In this document: positions 1-5,271 of the stretch, piece by piece
Numbering within the stretch: position 1 is the first letter of the stretch
How the letters are laid out: each line of letters starts with the position of its first letter
Assembly (NCBI GenBank): GCA_002405525.1
Contig: DHLY01000054.1
Span: 2,538 to 10,318 of the forward strand
Direction: 5' to 3'
Length of the DNA stretch: 7,781 bases
Source: Proteobacteria bacterium UBA4656
GTDB lineage: Bacteria; Pseudomonadota; Gammaproteobacteria; Xanthomonadales; Ahniellaceae
Position numbers and translations under genes: made by a program
Notes under the pieces: model-generated
What the model was told of the DNA's origin: nothing
The model's database searches: none
What the model saw: the letters and a program-made list of their open reading frames with translations, nothing else

Positions 1-86
1 CGCGGCGCGCGCGCCGCTCCCACAACGGCTGGCGCGCGACGCGCGGATTGCCGGCTGCGTCCGGATCCGCGCGCCGCGGCAGGCGA
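1..86. other. Non-coding stretch downstream of yidC
   Basis: No supported gene lies here. In most gammaproteobacteria mnmE (trmE) follows yidC, and it may lie beyond the left edge, but nothing of it is seen. The only structure is the stem-loop at 35-78, listed separately. Confidence 0.6.
35..78 (-). terminator. Stem-loop after yidC, possible terminator
   Basis: CGCGCGGAT (40-48) pairs perfectly with ATCCGCGCG (65-73). The stem continues inward with CCGG (51-54) to CCGG (61-64) across a two-base TG bulge, leaving a 6-nt loop, and outward past one A-C mismatch with four more pairs (35-38 with 75-78). That makes about 17 pairs, starting 8 nt beyond the yidC stop. There is no T-tract on the minus-strand exit side, so it is not a canonical intrinsic terminator. 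It could protect the 3' end of the mRNA or act as a bidirectional barrier. Confidence 0.45.
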
Positions 87-1805
87 TCAGGCCTTCTCGC
101 CCGCCTCGATGCGCTTGGTGATGACGTACTGCTGGGCCAGACCGAGCGCGCCGTTGATGGTCCAGTACAGCACCAGGCCCGCGGGGAAGAAGGCGAACAT
201 GATGCTGAACACCACCGGCATCATCTGCATGATGCGCGCCTGCATGGGGTCCATGCCGGCGGTCGGCGTGAGCTTCTGCGTGGCGTACATCGCGATGCCG
301 TTCAAGATCGGCAGGATGAAGTACGGGTCCTTGTCGGACAGGTTCTGGATCCAGCCGATGAAGGGCGCCTGGCGCAGCTCGACCGATTCCAGCAGCACCC
401 AATACAGCGCGATGAAGACCGGGATCTGGACCAGGATCGGCAGGCAGCCGCCGAGCGGGTTGATCTTCTCCTTCTGGTACAGCTCCATCATCGCCTGGTT
501 CATCTTCTGGCGGTCGTCGCCGTAGCGCTCCTTGAGCGCCTGCAAGCGCGGCTGCAGCTTGCGCATCTTGGCGAAGCTCTTGTACTGCGCCTCGGTGAGC
601 TTGAAGAAGGCGAGCTTGATCAGGACCGTGATCAGGATGATCGCCCAGCCCCAGTTGCCGGTGAGCTTGAACAGCCACTCCAGCGCCCAGAACAGCGGGG
701 CGGCGAGGAAGGTCACCATGCCGTAGTCGACGGTGTAGATGAGGCCCTCGGCCACGTCCTCGATCTGGTCCTGCAGCTTCGGCCCCACGTAGAGCCGCGC
801 GCTGGTGTCGGTGCTGGCACCCGGAGCGATGGTGATGGCCGGGGCCATCGCGCGCACCAGGTAGCGCGGGCCGGCGGGGCTTTCGACCACCGCGGTGGAG
901 AACTGCGCGGCCTCGGTGACCGGCGGGATCCACGCGGCGAAGAAGTAGTGCTGCTGCTGGGCGACCCAGCCGCCGGTGACCGTGCGGTTGAGCGGATCCT
1001 CGAGGAAGTCCTCGAACTGCAGCTTCTGGAAGCGCTCTTCGGGGCTGTACCAGGATACGCCGGTGAAGGCGTACTGCTCCGGATTGGTGAACGAGAACTT
1101 GCGGTCGACCAGCGGCGAGGTACGCTGCAGCTGGCGGTATTCGCTGGCGCTCCACGGGGAGCTGCCGCCGTTGTCGATGCGGTGCAGGACGTCGATGGCG
1201 TAGCTGCCGCGCGCGAGGCGGTAGGTCTTGGTCACGCGCACGCCGCTGCCGTCGATCCACGTCAGCGGCACATCGATCGACGTCGCATCGTCCGCCAGGC
1301 GGAACGCCGACTGCGTGGCGCTGAACAGCGCGGTGTGGTCGGGTGCCGCACCGGCGGCGGCGACGAAGCCGCTTTGCGCGACGAAGAAGCGCGCCGCGTC
1401 GTCGGTGAACAGGCGCACGACATTCGCCTTGTTCTGCGGCGCGATCGGGTAGGCCAGCAGTTCGGCATCGACCAGCGTGCCGCCGCGCGGGTCGATCTTC
1501 AGGCGCAGCACATCGGTTTCGACGGTGATCGGGTCCACGGCCGCCGACGCCTCGGCCTGCGTGTCGCTGGTCGCCGGTTCAACGGCGGTCGCGGTGAGCG
1601 GGGCGGAGGGCACGTCCGGACTCGCCGCGGCCGTGTCGGCAGCGGGCGCTGCGTTCGCGGGCACATCGGCGCCGGCAGTGGCCGGCACGGCTTCGGGGGC
1701 GATCGGGGCCGGCGCGTTCGGGCCATAGTCGCGCTGCCAGGCCTCCCACAGGAAGAAGCTGGTGACCAGGAGCGCGATCAGGAGGAAGCTGCGCATGTTC
1801 GACAT
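87..1805 (-). CDS. yidC: Membrane protein insertase YidC
   Basis: YidC/Oxa1 family insertase, 572 residues, in the inner membrane. It inserts and folds membrane proteins with SecYEG or alone. An N-terminal membrane segment (about residues 5-22) is followed by a Pro/Ala-rich linker (about 27-90), the large periplasmic domain typical of Gram-negative YidC (about 91-355), and the conserved insertase core. The core shows the LTEAQYKSFAKMRKLQP motif (403-419), NPLGGCLPILVQIP (449-462), SVELRQAPF (474-482), DPYFILPILNG (493-503) and FPAGLVLYW (540-548). By alignment from memory, Lys397 sits where E. coli has the groove Arg366, so the positive charge is kept. ATG at 1805 is chosen because MSNMRSFLL gives the expected charged start before the first helix; ATG at 1796 (Met4) is possible. 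There is no good Shine-Dalgarno for either. The gene is 69 bp downstream of rnpA and probably in the same transcript. Confidence 0.97.
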   Translation of the reverse strand: MSNMRSFLLIALLVTSFFLWEAWQRDYGPNAPAPIAPEAVPATAGADVPANAAPAADTAAASPDVPSAPLTATAVEPATSDTQAEASAAVDPITVETDVLRLKIDPRGGTLVDAELLAYPIAPQNKANVVRLFTDDAARFFVAQSGFVAAAGAAPDHTALFSATQSAFRLADDATSIDVPLTWIDGSGVRVTKTYRLARGSYAIDVLHRIDNGGSSPWSASEYRQLQRTSPLVDRKFSFTNPEQYAFTGVSWYSPEERFQKLQFEDFLEDPLNRTVTGGWVAQQQHYFFAAWIPPVTEAAQFSTAVVESPAGPRYLVRAMAPAITIAPGASTDTSARLYVGPKLQDQIEDVAEGLIYTVDYGMVTFLAAPLFWALEWLFKLTGNWGWAIILITVLIKLAFFKLTEAQYKSFAKMRKLQPRLQALKERYGDDRQKMNQAMMELYQKEKINPLGGCLPILVQIPVFIALYWVLLESVELRQAPFIGWIQNLSDKDPYFILPILNGIAMYATQKLTPTAGMDPMQARIMQMMPVVFSIMFAFFPAGLVLYWTINGALGLAQQYVITKRIEAGEKA

Positions 1806-1874
1806 GGCGCTGCGGGTTCCGTGGGTCGATGCCGGGCGGCGTGAGATGGGGATGCGCGCAACGCGGCGCGCAAG
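1806..1874. other. Short rnpA-yidC gap lacking yidD
   Basis: This 69-bp gap is too short for yidD, which encodes a membrane-insertion factor of about 70-90 residues and commonly sits here, often overlapping rnpA. Nothing resembling its Cys-rich conserved region is seen in the reading frames here. No strong promoter for yidC is evident, so read-through from rpmH-rnpA is likely. Confidence 0.6.
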
Positions 1875-2258
1875 TCAGCGCGACATTGTGCCGGCAGGGC
1901 GTTCCAGCGGCAACGCGGCTGCGCGTGCGAGCAGGCGTTCGAGGTCGGCGCGCAGCGCAGTTTTCGCTGCTTTGGCGGCCTCGGGCTTGGCGACCACCAC
2001 GATGCTGCGCCCGTGGAGTTCGGCTTGGCGCAAACGGAAGGCTTCGCGTGCCTGGCGGCGCAGGCGATTGCGGTCGATGGCGTGTGGGACGGCTCGCTTG
2101 GCGAAGGCGCAGCCGAGACGCGCGACCGACCCGGGGACGATCACCACGTGCAGCCGGTAGAACTGTCCGCCGAGTCGCGTGCCGCCCCGGAAGGCCGTGT
2201 CGAAGTCGGCCTTGGCGAGCAAGCGGGCGCTGCGGGGAAAGCGCAGCGAGCCCGCCAT
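1875..2258 (-). CDS. rnpA: Ribonuclease P protein component
   Basis: Basic protein of 127 residues that binds the RNase P RNA and helps it cut 5' leaders from precursor tRNAs. The N-terminal FPRSARLLAKADFDTAFRGG region (7-26) is the usual RnpA start. The RNR-type motif lies at about 53-74, with AFAKRAVPHAIDRNRLRRQA (51-70) the clearest stretch and Arg63-Asn64-Arg65 at its centre. The C-terminus (about 92-127) is Ala/Arg-rich and less conserved. The ATG at 2258 is the first possible start because an in-frame TGA lies about 15 nt upstream. It begins only 4 nt after the rpmH stop and has no visible Shine-Dalgarno, which suggests translational coupling to rpmH. The rpmH-rnpA pairing is near universal in bacteria. 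Confidence 0.95.
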   Translation of the reverse strand: MAGSLRFPRSARLLAKADFDTAFRGGTRLGGQFYRLHVVIVPGSVARLGCAFAKRAVPHAIDRNRLRRQAREAFRLRQAELHGRSIVVVAKPEAAKAAKTALRADLERLLARAAALPLERPAGTMSR

Positions 2259-2262
2259 GGGG

Positions 2263-2397
2263 TCACGGGATCAGGCGCTTGCGGCCCTTGGCGCGTCGCG
2301 CGGACAGAACCTTGCGACCGTCGGCGGTGGCCATGCGGGCGCGGAAACCATGCGTGCGCGCCTTCTTCAGTTTGCCGGGCTGGTAGGTGCGCTTCAT
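2263..2397 (-). CDS. rpmH: 50S ribosomal protein L34
   Basis: Small, very basic ribosomal protein of 44 residues, a component of the large subunit. The start [20 protein letters not shown] and the [11 protein letters not shown] and [10 protein letters not shown] segments match the L34 family along its whole length; E. coli L34 has 46 residues. ATG at 2397 is chosen because the family begins exactly at MKRT. An open frame continues upstream to 2502, but that extension is not L34-like and overlaps the promoter. It is the first gene of the leftward rpmH-rnpA-yidC group, transcribed from the strong promoter at 2431-2459, giving a leader of roughly 27 nt. There is no strong Shine-Dalgarno. Confidence 0.97.
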   Translation of the reverse strand: MKRTYQPGKLKKARTHGFRARMATADGRKVLSARRAKGRKRLIP

Positions 2398-2430
2398 GGC
2401 GGCGCTCAGGCGTCGGATAAAAGGGCGCGG

Positions 2431-2459
2431 ATCATAGACCTGGCGCGGGGTCGCGTCAA
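2431..2459 (-). promoter_or_regulatory. rpmH sigma-70 promoter
   Basis: On the minus strand a -35 TTGACG (2459-2454) and a -10 TATGAT (2436-2431) are separated by exactly 17 bp. Each box matches the sigma-70 consensus at five of six positions with optimal spacing. Transcription would start near 2424, about 27 nt before the rpmH ATG. It is the best promoter in the window, fitting the high demand for L34 and RNase P. Confidence 0.85.
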
Positions 2460-2502
2460 GTTGGGCCGGTGCGGCGCTGCACCGTGGCCGTCCTGGCCTC
2501 AC

Positions 2503-2511
2503 TGGTAGACT
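2503..2511 (+). promoter_or_regulatory. Tentative dnaA extended -10
   Basis: TGG-TAGACT resembles an extended -10 (TGn followed by a four-of-six TATAAT match). No acceptable -35 lies 15-18 bp upstream. If used, transcription would begin near 2518, at the foot of the hairpin at 2518-2538. This is the best candidate in the gap but weak. Confidence 0.3.
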
Positions 2512-2517
2512 GAACGG

Positions 2518-2538
2518 CCGCGCACGCTTTGTGCGCGG
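2518..2538 (+). repeat. Perfect hairpin in dnaA leader
   Basis: CCGCGCAC (2518-2525) and GTGCGCGG (2531-2538) form a perfect 8-bp inverted repeat with a 5-nt GCTTT loop, 24 nt before the dnaA ATG. In RNA it would be a stable stem near the 5' end of the dnaA transcript. It could affect mRNA stability or ribosome access, or be a protein-binding site. Confidence 0.55.
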
Positions 2539-2562
2539 GTCGCCGCTTTACGGACGCGCCGC

Positions 2563-3897
2563 ATGAGCAAGCTCTGGCAACGCTGCCTCGACCGCCTGGA
2601 GGCCGAGGTCAGCGTGGAGGACCTTCACACCTGGTTGAAGCCGCTGCAGGCGCAGGACGTCGGCCACGACCTGGTGCTGCTGGCGCCCAACAGCTTCGTG
2701 CTAGACGCGTTGCGCGGCCGGCTCCTGCCGGTCATCGAGCAGGTTGCGCGCCATCTGGCGCCAGAACTGGGCCGGGTACGGGTCGAAGTCGGGTCGGTGG
2801 CGGCGGCGCCGCGCGCAGCGCCTCCGCCTCGCACGCCCGCGGCGCGCGAGGCGGAGGCGTTCGAAAGCAACCTCGATCCCCACTACACCTTCGAGAATTT
2901 CGTCGAGGGAAAGTCCAACCAGTTGGGCAAGGCGGCGGCGATCCAGGTCGCGACCAACCCGGGGCGTACCTATAACCCACTGCTGCTCTACGGGGGAACC
3001 GGCCTCGGCAAGACCCACCTCATGCATGCCGCAGGCAACCTGATGCGGGCCAACAACCCCGGCATGCGCGTCCTTTACCAGCGCTCGGAGCAGTTCTTCA
3101 GCGCGATGGTGAAGGCGCTTTCGAACAAGGTTGCCGGCAGCAAGGCGATCGACGATTTCAAGCAGCGCTACCGGTCGGTCGACGCGCTGATGATCGACGA
3201 CATCCAGTTCTTCGCCGGCAAGGACCGCACGCAGGAGGAGTTCTTCCACACCTTCAACGCGCTGTTCGAAGGCAAACAGCAGATCATCCTCAGCTGCGAC
3301 CGCTATCCCAAGGAAGTCGAGAACATGGAGCCGCGGCTGACTTCGCGGTTGGGCTGGGGCCTGTCGGTGGCGATCGAGCCGCCTGACTTCGAGACGCGCG
3401 CCGCGATTCTGCTGCAGAAGGCGGATTCGAAGGGTGTGCCGCTGCCGGATGACGTGGCCTTCCTGATCGCGCGACGGATGCGCAGCCACGTGCGCGACCT
3501 CGAAGGCGCGCTGAACACGCTCGCCGCGCGCGCGGGATTCACCGGGCGCAGTATCACCATCGAGTTCGCACAAGAGACCCTGCGCGACCTGCTGACGGTG
3601 CAGGAGCGTGCGGTCAGCCTGCCGAACATCCAGAAGATCGTGGCCGACTACTACCAGTTGCGAGTGGCCGACCTGCTGTCGAAGAAGCGCACGCGCACCC
3701 TGGCCCGTCCGCGCCAGTTGGCGATGGCGCTGGCGAAGGAGCTGACCGAACACAGCCTGCCGGAGATCGGCGACTCGTTCGGCGGCCGCGACCACACCAC
3801 GGTGCTGCATGCCTGCCGCGTGATGCGCGACCTGGTGGCCACCGACGGCCGCACCCGCGAAGACTGGGACAAGCTGCTGCGCGCGCTGACCGGATGA
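2563..3897 (+). CDS. dnaA: Chromosomal replication initiator DnaA
   Basis: AAA+ initiator of 444 residues that binds oriC boxes as DnaA-ATP, melts the origin and recruits the helicase. Domain I (about 1-75) shows the [13 protein letters not shown] start and the HTWLKPLQA stretch. Domain II is a very short Pro/Ala/Arg-rich linker (about 78-103), as expected for Xanthomonas-type DnaA and much shorter than in E. coli. Domain III holds Walker A GGTGLGKT (144-151), Walker B LMIDDIQ (209-215), sensor 1 near IILSCDRYP (241-249), the arginine-finger segment RLTSRLGWG (258-266, Arg262) and sensor 2 in VRDLEGAL (310-317). Domain IV ends with the DnaA signature [14 protein letters not shown] (407-420), which reads box bases. 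The ATG is supported by N-terminal family fit and a weak GGA at 2552-2554. The linker DNA carries a strong inverted repeat (2817-2861). Confidence 0.98.
   Translation: MSKLWQRCLDRLEAEVSVEDLHTWLKPLQAQDVGHDLVLLAPNSFVLDALRGRLLPVIEQVARHLAPELGRVRVEVGSVAAAPRAAPPPRTPAAREAEAFESNLDPHYTFENFVEGKSNQLGKAAAIQVATNPGRTYNPLLLYGGTGLGKTHLMHAAGNLMRANNPGMRVLYQRSEQFFSAMVKALSNKVAGSKAIDDFKQRYRSVDALMIDDIQFFAGKDRTQEEFFHTFNALFEGKQQIILSCDRYPKEVENMEPRLTSRLGWGLSVAIEPPDFETRAAILLQKADSKGVPLPDDVAFLIARRMRSHVRDLEGALNTLAARAGFTGRSITIEFAQETLRDLLTVQERAVSLPNIQKIVADYYQLRVADLLSKKRTRTLARPRQLAMALAKELTEHSLPEIGDSFGGRDHTTVLHACRVMRDLVATDGRTREDWDKLLRALTG
2817..2861. repeat. Long inverted repeat inside dnaA linker
   Basis: CGCCTCCGCCTCGC (2819-2832) is perfectly complementary to GCGAGGCGGAGGCG (2846-2859). 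Inside it, after one A-C mismatch, CGCC (2834-2837) pairs with GGCG (2841-2844) around a 3-nt loop; outside, a G-T and an A-T pair extend the stem. It encodes the disordered domain II (about residues 86-99), where protein constraint is low. Confidence 0.7.
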
Positions 3898-3911
3898 CGG
3901 GTCCGCGCCGG

Positions 3912-3920
3912 ACATGCTGT
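3912..3920 (-). repeat. oriC 9-mer ACAGCATGT, copy 1
   Basis: Reads ACATGCTGT on the plus strand, the exact reverse complement of copies 2 and 3. With copy 2 it makes a perfect 9-bp inverted repeat with a 14-nt spacer. Confidence 0.6.
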
Positions 3921-3934
3921 GCACGACCTGTGGG

Positions 3935-3943
3935 ACAGCATGT
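3935..3943 (+). repeat. oriC 9-mer ACAGCATGT, copy 2
   Basis: Exact copy, partner of copy 1 in an inverted repeat. Its last three bases are also the first three of the inverted DnaA-type box at 3941-3949, so binding at the two elements could compete or cooperate. Confidence 0.6.
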
Positions 3944-3949
3944 GGACAA
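3941..3949 (-). promoter_or_regulatory. DnaA box, one mismatch (TTGTCCACA)
   Basis: The plus strand reads TGTGGACAA; the minus strand is TTGTCCACA, differing from TTATCCACA only at the third base. It faces the perfect box, and homology extends to 11 bases each side (3941-3951 versus 3963-3973) with that single mismatch. Confidence 0.7.
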
Positions 3950-3964
3950 GTCCGGTGCCTGTAC

Positions 3965-3973
3965 TTATCCACA
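3965..3973 (+). promoter_or_regulatory. Perfect DnaA box TTATCCACA
   Basis: Exact match to the high-affinity E. coli R1/R4 consensus, in the dnaA-dnaN gap. It is the only perfect copy seen in the window. The DnaA encoded next door carries the matching [11 protein letters not shown]-reading signature. Confidence 0.92.
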
Positions 3974-4002
3974 TTCCATCCACCGGCAGCAAGGTCGGGT
4001 TC

Positions 4003-4018
4003 CCACAGCATGTTGTGG
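4003..4018. repeat. Near-perfect 16-bp palindrome in oriC
   Basis: CCACAGCATGTTGTGG is self-complementary except for one G-T pair (4008 with 4013). It contains ACAGCATGT copy 3. Compact dyads of this size are typical of dimeric DNA-binding proteins. Confidence 0.55.
4005..4013 (+). repeat. oriC 9-mer ACAGCATGT, copy 3
   Basis: Third exact copy, 70 bp to the right of copy 2 and in the same orientation, lying inside the 16-bp palindrome. Confidence 0.6.
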
Positions 4019-4020
4019 TG

Positions 4021-4051
4021 GCTTCAAGCCCCGTCCCCCAAGGCTTGGAGC
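4021..4051. repeat. 10-bp hairpin in oriC
   Basis: GCTTCAAGCC (4021-4030) pairs with GGCTTGGAGC (4042-4051) with one T-G wobble and an 11-nt loop. No T-tract follows, so it is at best a weak terminator for dnaA. It separates the box-rich left half of oriC from the AT-richer right end. Confidence 0.45.
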
Positions 4052-4076
4052 AGAATCGTTGCAGTTGTCCCCAGCC

Positions 4077-4110
4077 TTCATCATCATCAACAGTAGTAGA
4101 CAGAAAAACC
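4077..4110. other. Candidate DNA unwinding element
   Basis: This stretch is about one-third GC, far below its surroundings. It contains a run of TCA triplets (TTCATCATCATCAA), then CAGTAGTAGACAG and an A5 run. Adjacent TAG triplets resemble the DnaA-trio element described for origin melting in Bacillus. A weak DnaA-like 9-mer TTGTCCCCA (4065-4073, two mismatches) lies 3 bp to the left. It may also carry dnaN promoter elements (TTGCAG at 4059 with CATCAT at 4082, 17-bp spacing, weak). Confidence 0.5.
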
Positions 4111-4128
4111 TGATCGGGATAGACCGCC

Positions 4129-5229
4129 ATGCGATTCGCAGTTCAACGTGAGGTACTGCTCAAGCCGTTGAGCCAGGTGGTGGGTGTGGTGGAACGGCGC
4201 CAGACCTTGCCGGTGCTTTCGAACCTGCTGGTGGCCGCGACGGCAGAAGGGGTGTCGTTCACCGGCAGCGATCTCGAAGTCGAGATGGTCGCGCGGATGA
4301 ATGCAGACGGCGTGGAAGCCGGTGAGATCACGATTCCGGCACGCAAGCTGTTCGACATCTGCCGCGCTCTGCCGGACGGGATCAAGATCGAGTTCAAGCG
4401 CTCTGGCGAGCGGGTGACCGTCAGTGCAGCGCGCAGCCGGTTTACGCTGTCAACCCTGCCGGCCAGCGAGTTCCCGCAAATCGAGAACATCGAGCTCGTC
4501 GAGCGCGTCAGCTTGCCGGAGGCCACGCTCAAGGAGCTGATCGATCGCACCGCATTCGCGATGGCACATCAGGATGTTCGGTATTACCTCAACGGCACGC
4601 TGCTGGACGTTCGGGAAGGGGCCCTGCGTTGTGTGGCCACCGACGGTCATCGTCTCGCACTGTGCGAGACGCAGGTCGAGCTCGCGAACCAGACGCGACG
4701 CCAAGTCATCATTCCCCGCAAGGGCGTGCTGGAACTGCAGCGTTTGCTGGATGCTGGCGACAGTACTGTCGATATCGAGCTCGGGCGCAACCATCTGCGG
4801 GTGCGTCGATCCGATTTCACCTTCACCACCAAGCTGATCGATGGTCGGTTCCCGGATTACGAGTCGGTGATCCCGATCGGCGCCGACAAGCAGCTCACGG
4901 TCGGACGGGATGATTTGCGTGCGGCACTCCAGCGTGCAGCGATTCTCTCGAATGAAAAGTACCGCGGTGTGAAGCTGGATGTGTCGCCGGGGCGGCTGCA
5001 GATCGTGGCCCACAATCCCGAGCAGGAGGAAGCGGTTGAGGAGCTCGAAGTCCGCACCGTGGTCGACAATCTGAACGTGGGCTTCAACGTGAATTATCTG
5101 CTGGATGCGTTGGGCGCACTGCGCGGTTCGGAGGTGACCCTGTGCCTGCGCGATGGGAACTCGTCCTGTCTGTTGCGCGATGCCGACAACGAGCGCTCGC
5201 GCCACGTCGTCATGCCGCTGCGTCTTTGA
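4129..5229 (+). CDS. dnaN: DNA polymerase III beta sliding clamp
   Basis: The 366-residue clamp, the same length as E. coli DnaN, forms a dimeric ring that tethers polymerase III and repair enzymes to DNA. It has three similar folds at about 1-120, 128-245 and 247-366. Visible signatures are MRFAVQREVLLKPLSQVVGV at the start, TLPVLSNLL (26-34), the ATDGHRLAL motif (170-178), DGRFPDYESVIP (238-249), NEKYRGVKL (275-283) and the terminal VVMPLRL. Residues of the partner-binding pocket known from E. coli (Thr171, His174, Arg175, Leu176, Pro242, Met362) are present. ATG at 4129 fits the family start; a GGGAT at 4116-4120 is a modest ribosome site. The gene follows oriC, is 42 bp before recF and in the same frame as it, with a hairpin between them. 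A 21-bp palindrome lies inside (4651-4671). Confidence 0.98.
   Translation: MRFAVQREVLLKPLSQVVGVVERRQTLPVLSNLLVAATAEGVSFTGSDLEVEMVARMNADGVEAGEITIPARKLFDICRALPDGIKIEFKRSGERVTVSAARSRFTLSTLPASEFPQIENIELVERVSLPEATLKELIDRTAFAMAHQDVRYYLNGTLLDVREGALRCVATDGHRLALCETQVELANQTRRQVIIPRKGVLELQRLLDAGDSTVDIELGRNHLRVRRSDFTFTTKLIDGRFPDYESVIPIGADKQLTVGRDDLRAALQRAAILSNEKYRGVKLDVSPGRLQIVAHNPEQEEAVEELEVRTVVDNLNVGFNVNYLLDALGALRGSEVTLCLRDGNSSCLLRDADNERSRHVVMPLRL
4651..4671. repeat. Perfect short palindrome inside dnaN
   Basis: Arms CGTCTCGCAC (4651-4660) and GTGCGAGACG (4662-4671) are perfect reverse complements separated by one T. The DNA encodes residues 175-181 (RLALCET), part of the clamp's conserved pocket motif. 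Confidence 0.6.
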
Positions 5230-5242
5230 TGCGGTGAGGCCG

Positions 5243-5266
5243 ACCGGGTTGCTGCTGCCCGGTTTT
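5243..5266 (+). terminator. Terminator-like hairpin between dnaN and recF
   Basis: ACCGGG (5243-5248) and CCCGGT (5258-5263) form a 6-bp GC-rich stem with a 9-nt loop, followed directly by T-rich bases (TTTT at 5263-5266). This looks like a weak intrinsic terminator or attenuator. It ends only 5 nt before the recF ATG and occupies the place where a recF ribosome site would be expected. It may lower recF expression relative to dnaN. Confidence 0.45.
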
Positions 5267-5271
5267 GCCCG

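Larger units (their letters stand above)
2398..2562. promoter_or_regulatory. Divergent rpmH/dnaA control region
   Basis: This 165-bp gap separates the two divergent gene sets. It holds the rpmH promoter on the minus strand, a tentative dnaA promoter on the plus strand, and a perfect short hairpin before the dnaA start. No convincing DnaA box is seen here: the best candidate, the GTCGGATAA stretch at 2412-2420, has three mismatches to TGTGGATAA. DnaA autoregulation through this gap is therefore not supported by sequence. Confidence 0.7.
3898..4128. other. oriC: Probable replication origin oriC
   Basis: The 231-bp non-coding gap between dnaA and dnaN is the standard origin position in this lineage. 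It contains a perfect DnaA box TTATCCACA (3965-3973), a facing one-mismatch box (3941-3949), weaker two-mismatch candidates (3918-3926, 3929-3937 and 4065-4073), three ACAGCATGT 9-mers, several inverted repeats and an AT-richer stretch (4077-4110) next to dnaN. The left half is dense in protein-site-like elements and the right end is easiest to melt, a common origin layout. A dnaN promoter probably also lies here, but no box pair is convincing. No terminator with a T-tract follows dnaA. Confidence 0.85.

Noticed and set aside
397..620. Lys397 in place of the YidC groove arginine as a possible defect
   Set aside because: The positive charge is retained and Lys occurs at this position in other gammaproteobacterial YidC proteins as I recall, so it is not a defect.
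48..1844. 598-codon open frame on the plus strand opposite yidC
   Set aside because: Composition is Arg/His/Asp/Leu-rich without recognisable domains, typical of the antisense frame of a GC-rich gene; the opposite strand is a clear YidC.
2412..2420. DnaA-box-like GTCGGATAA upstream of dnaA
   Set aside because: Three mismatches in the conserved TGTGGATAA; too weak to claim autoregulation.
2398..2502. 35-residue N-terminal extension of rpmH
   Set aside because: L34 begins at MKRT in the family, and the extension covers the near-consensus promoter at 2431-2459.
2701..4011. 436-codon open frame on the minus strand over dnaA and oriC
   Set aside because: Shadow of dnaA codon bias; it would run through the DnaA boxes and shows no family features.
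4141..4156. parS-like AGTTCAACGTGAGG stretch at the start of dnaN
   Set aside because: The CACGTG core is broken and several other positions differ; not comparable to the two recF sites.
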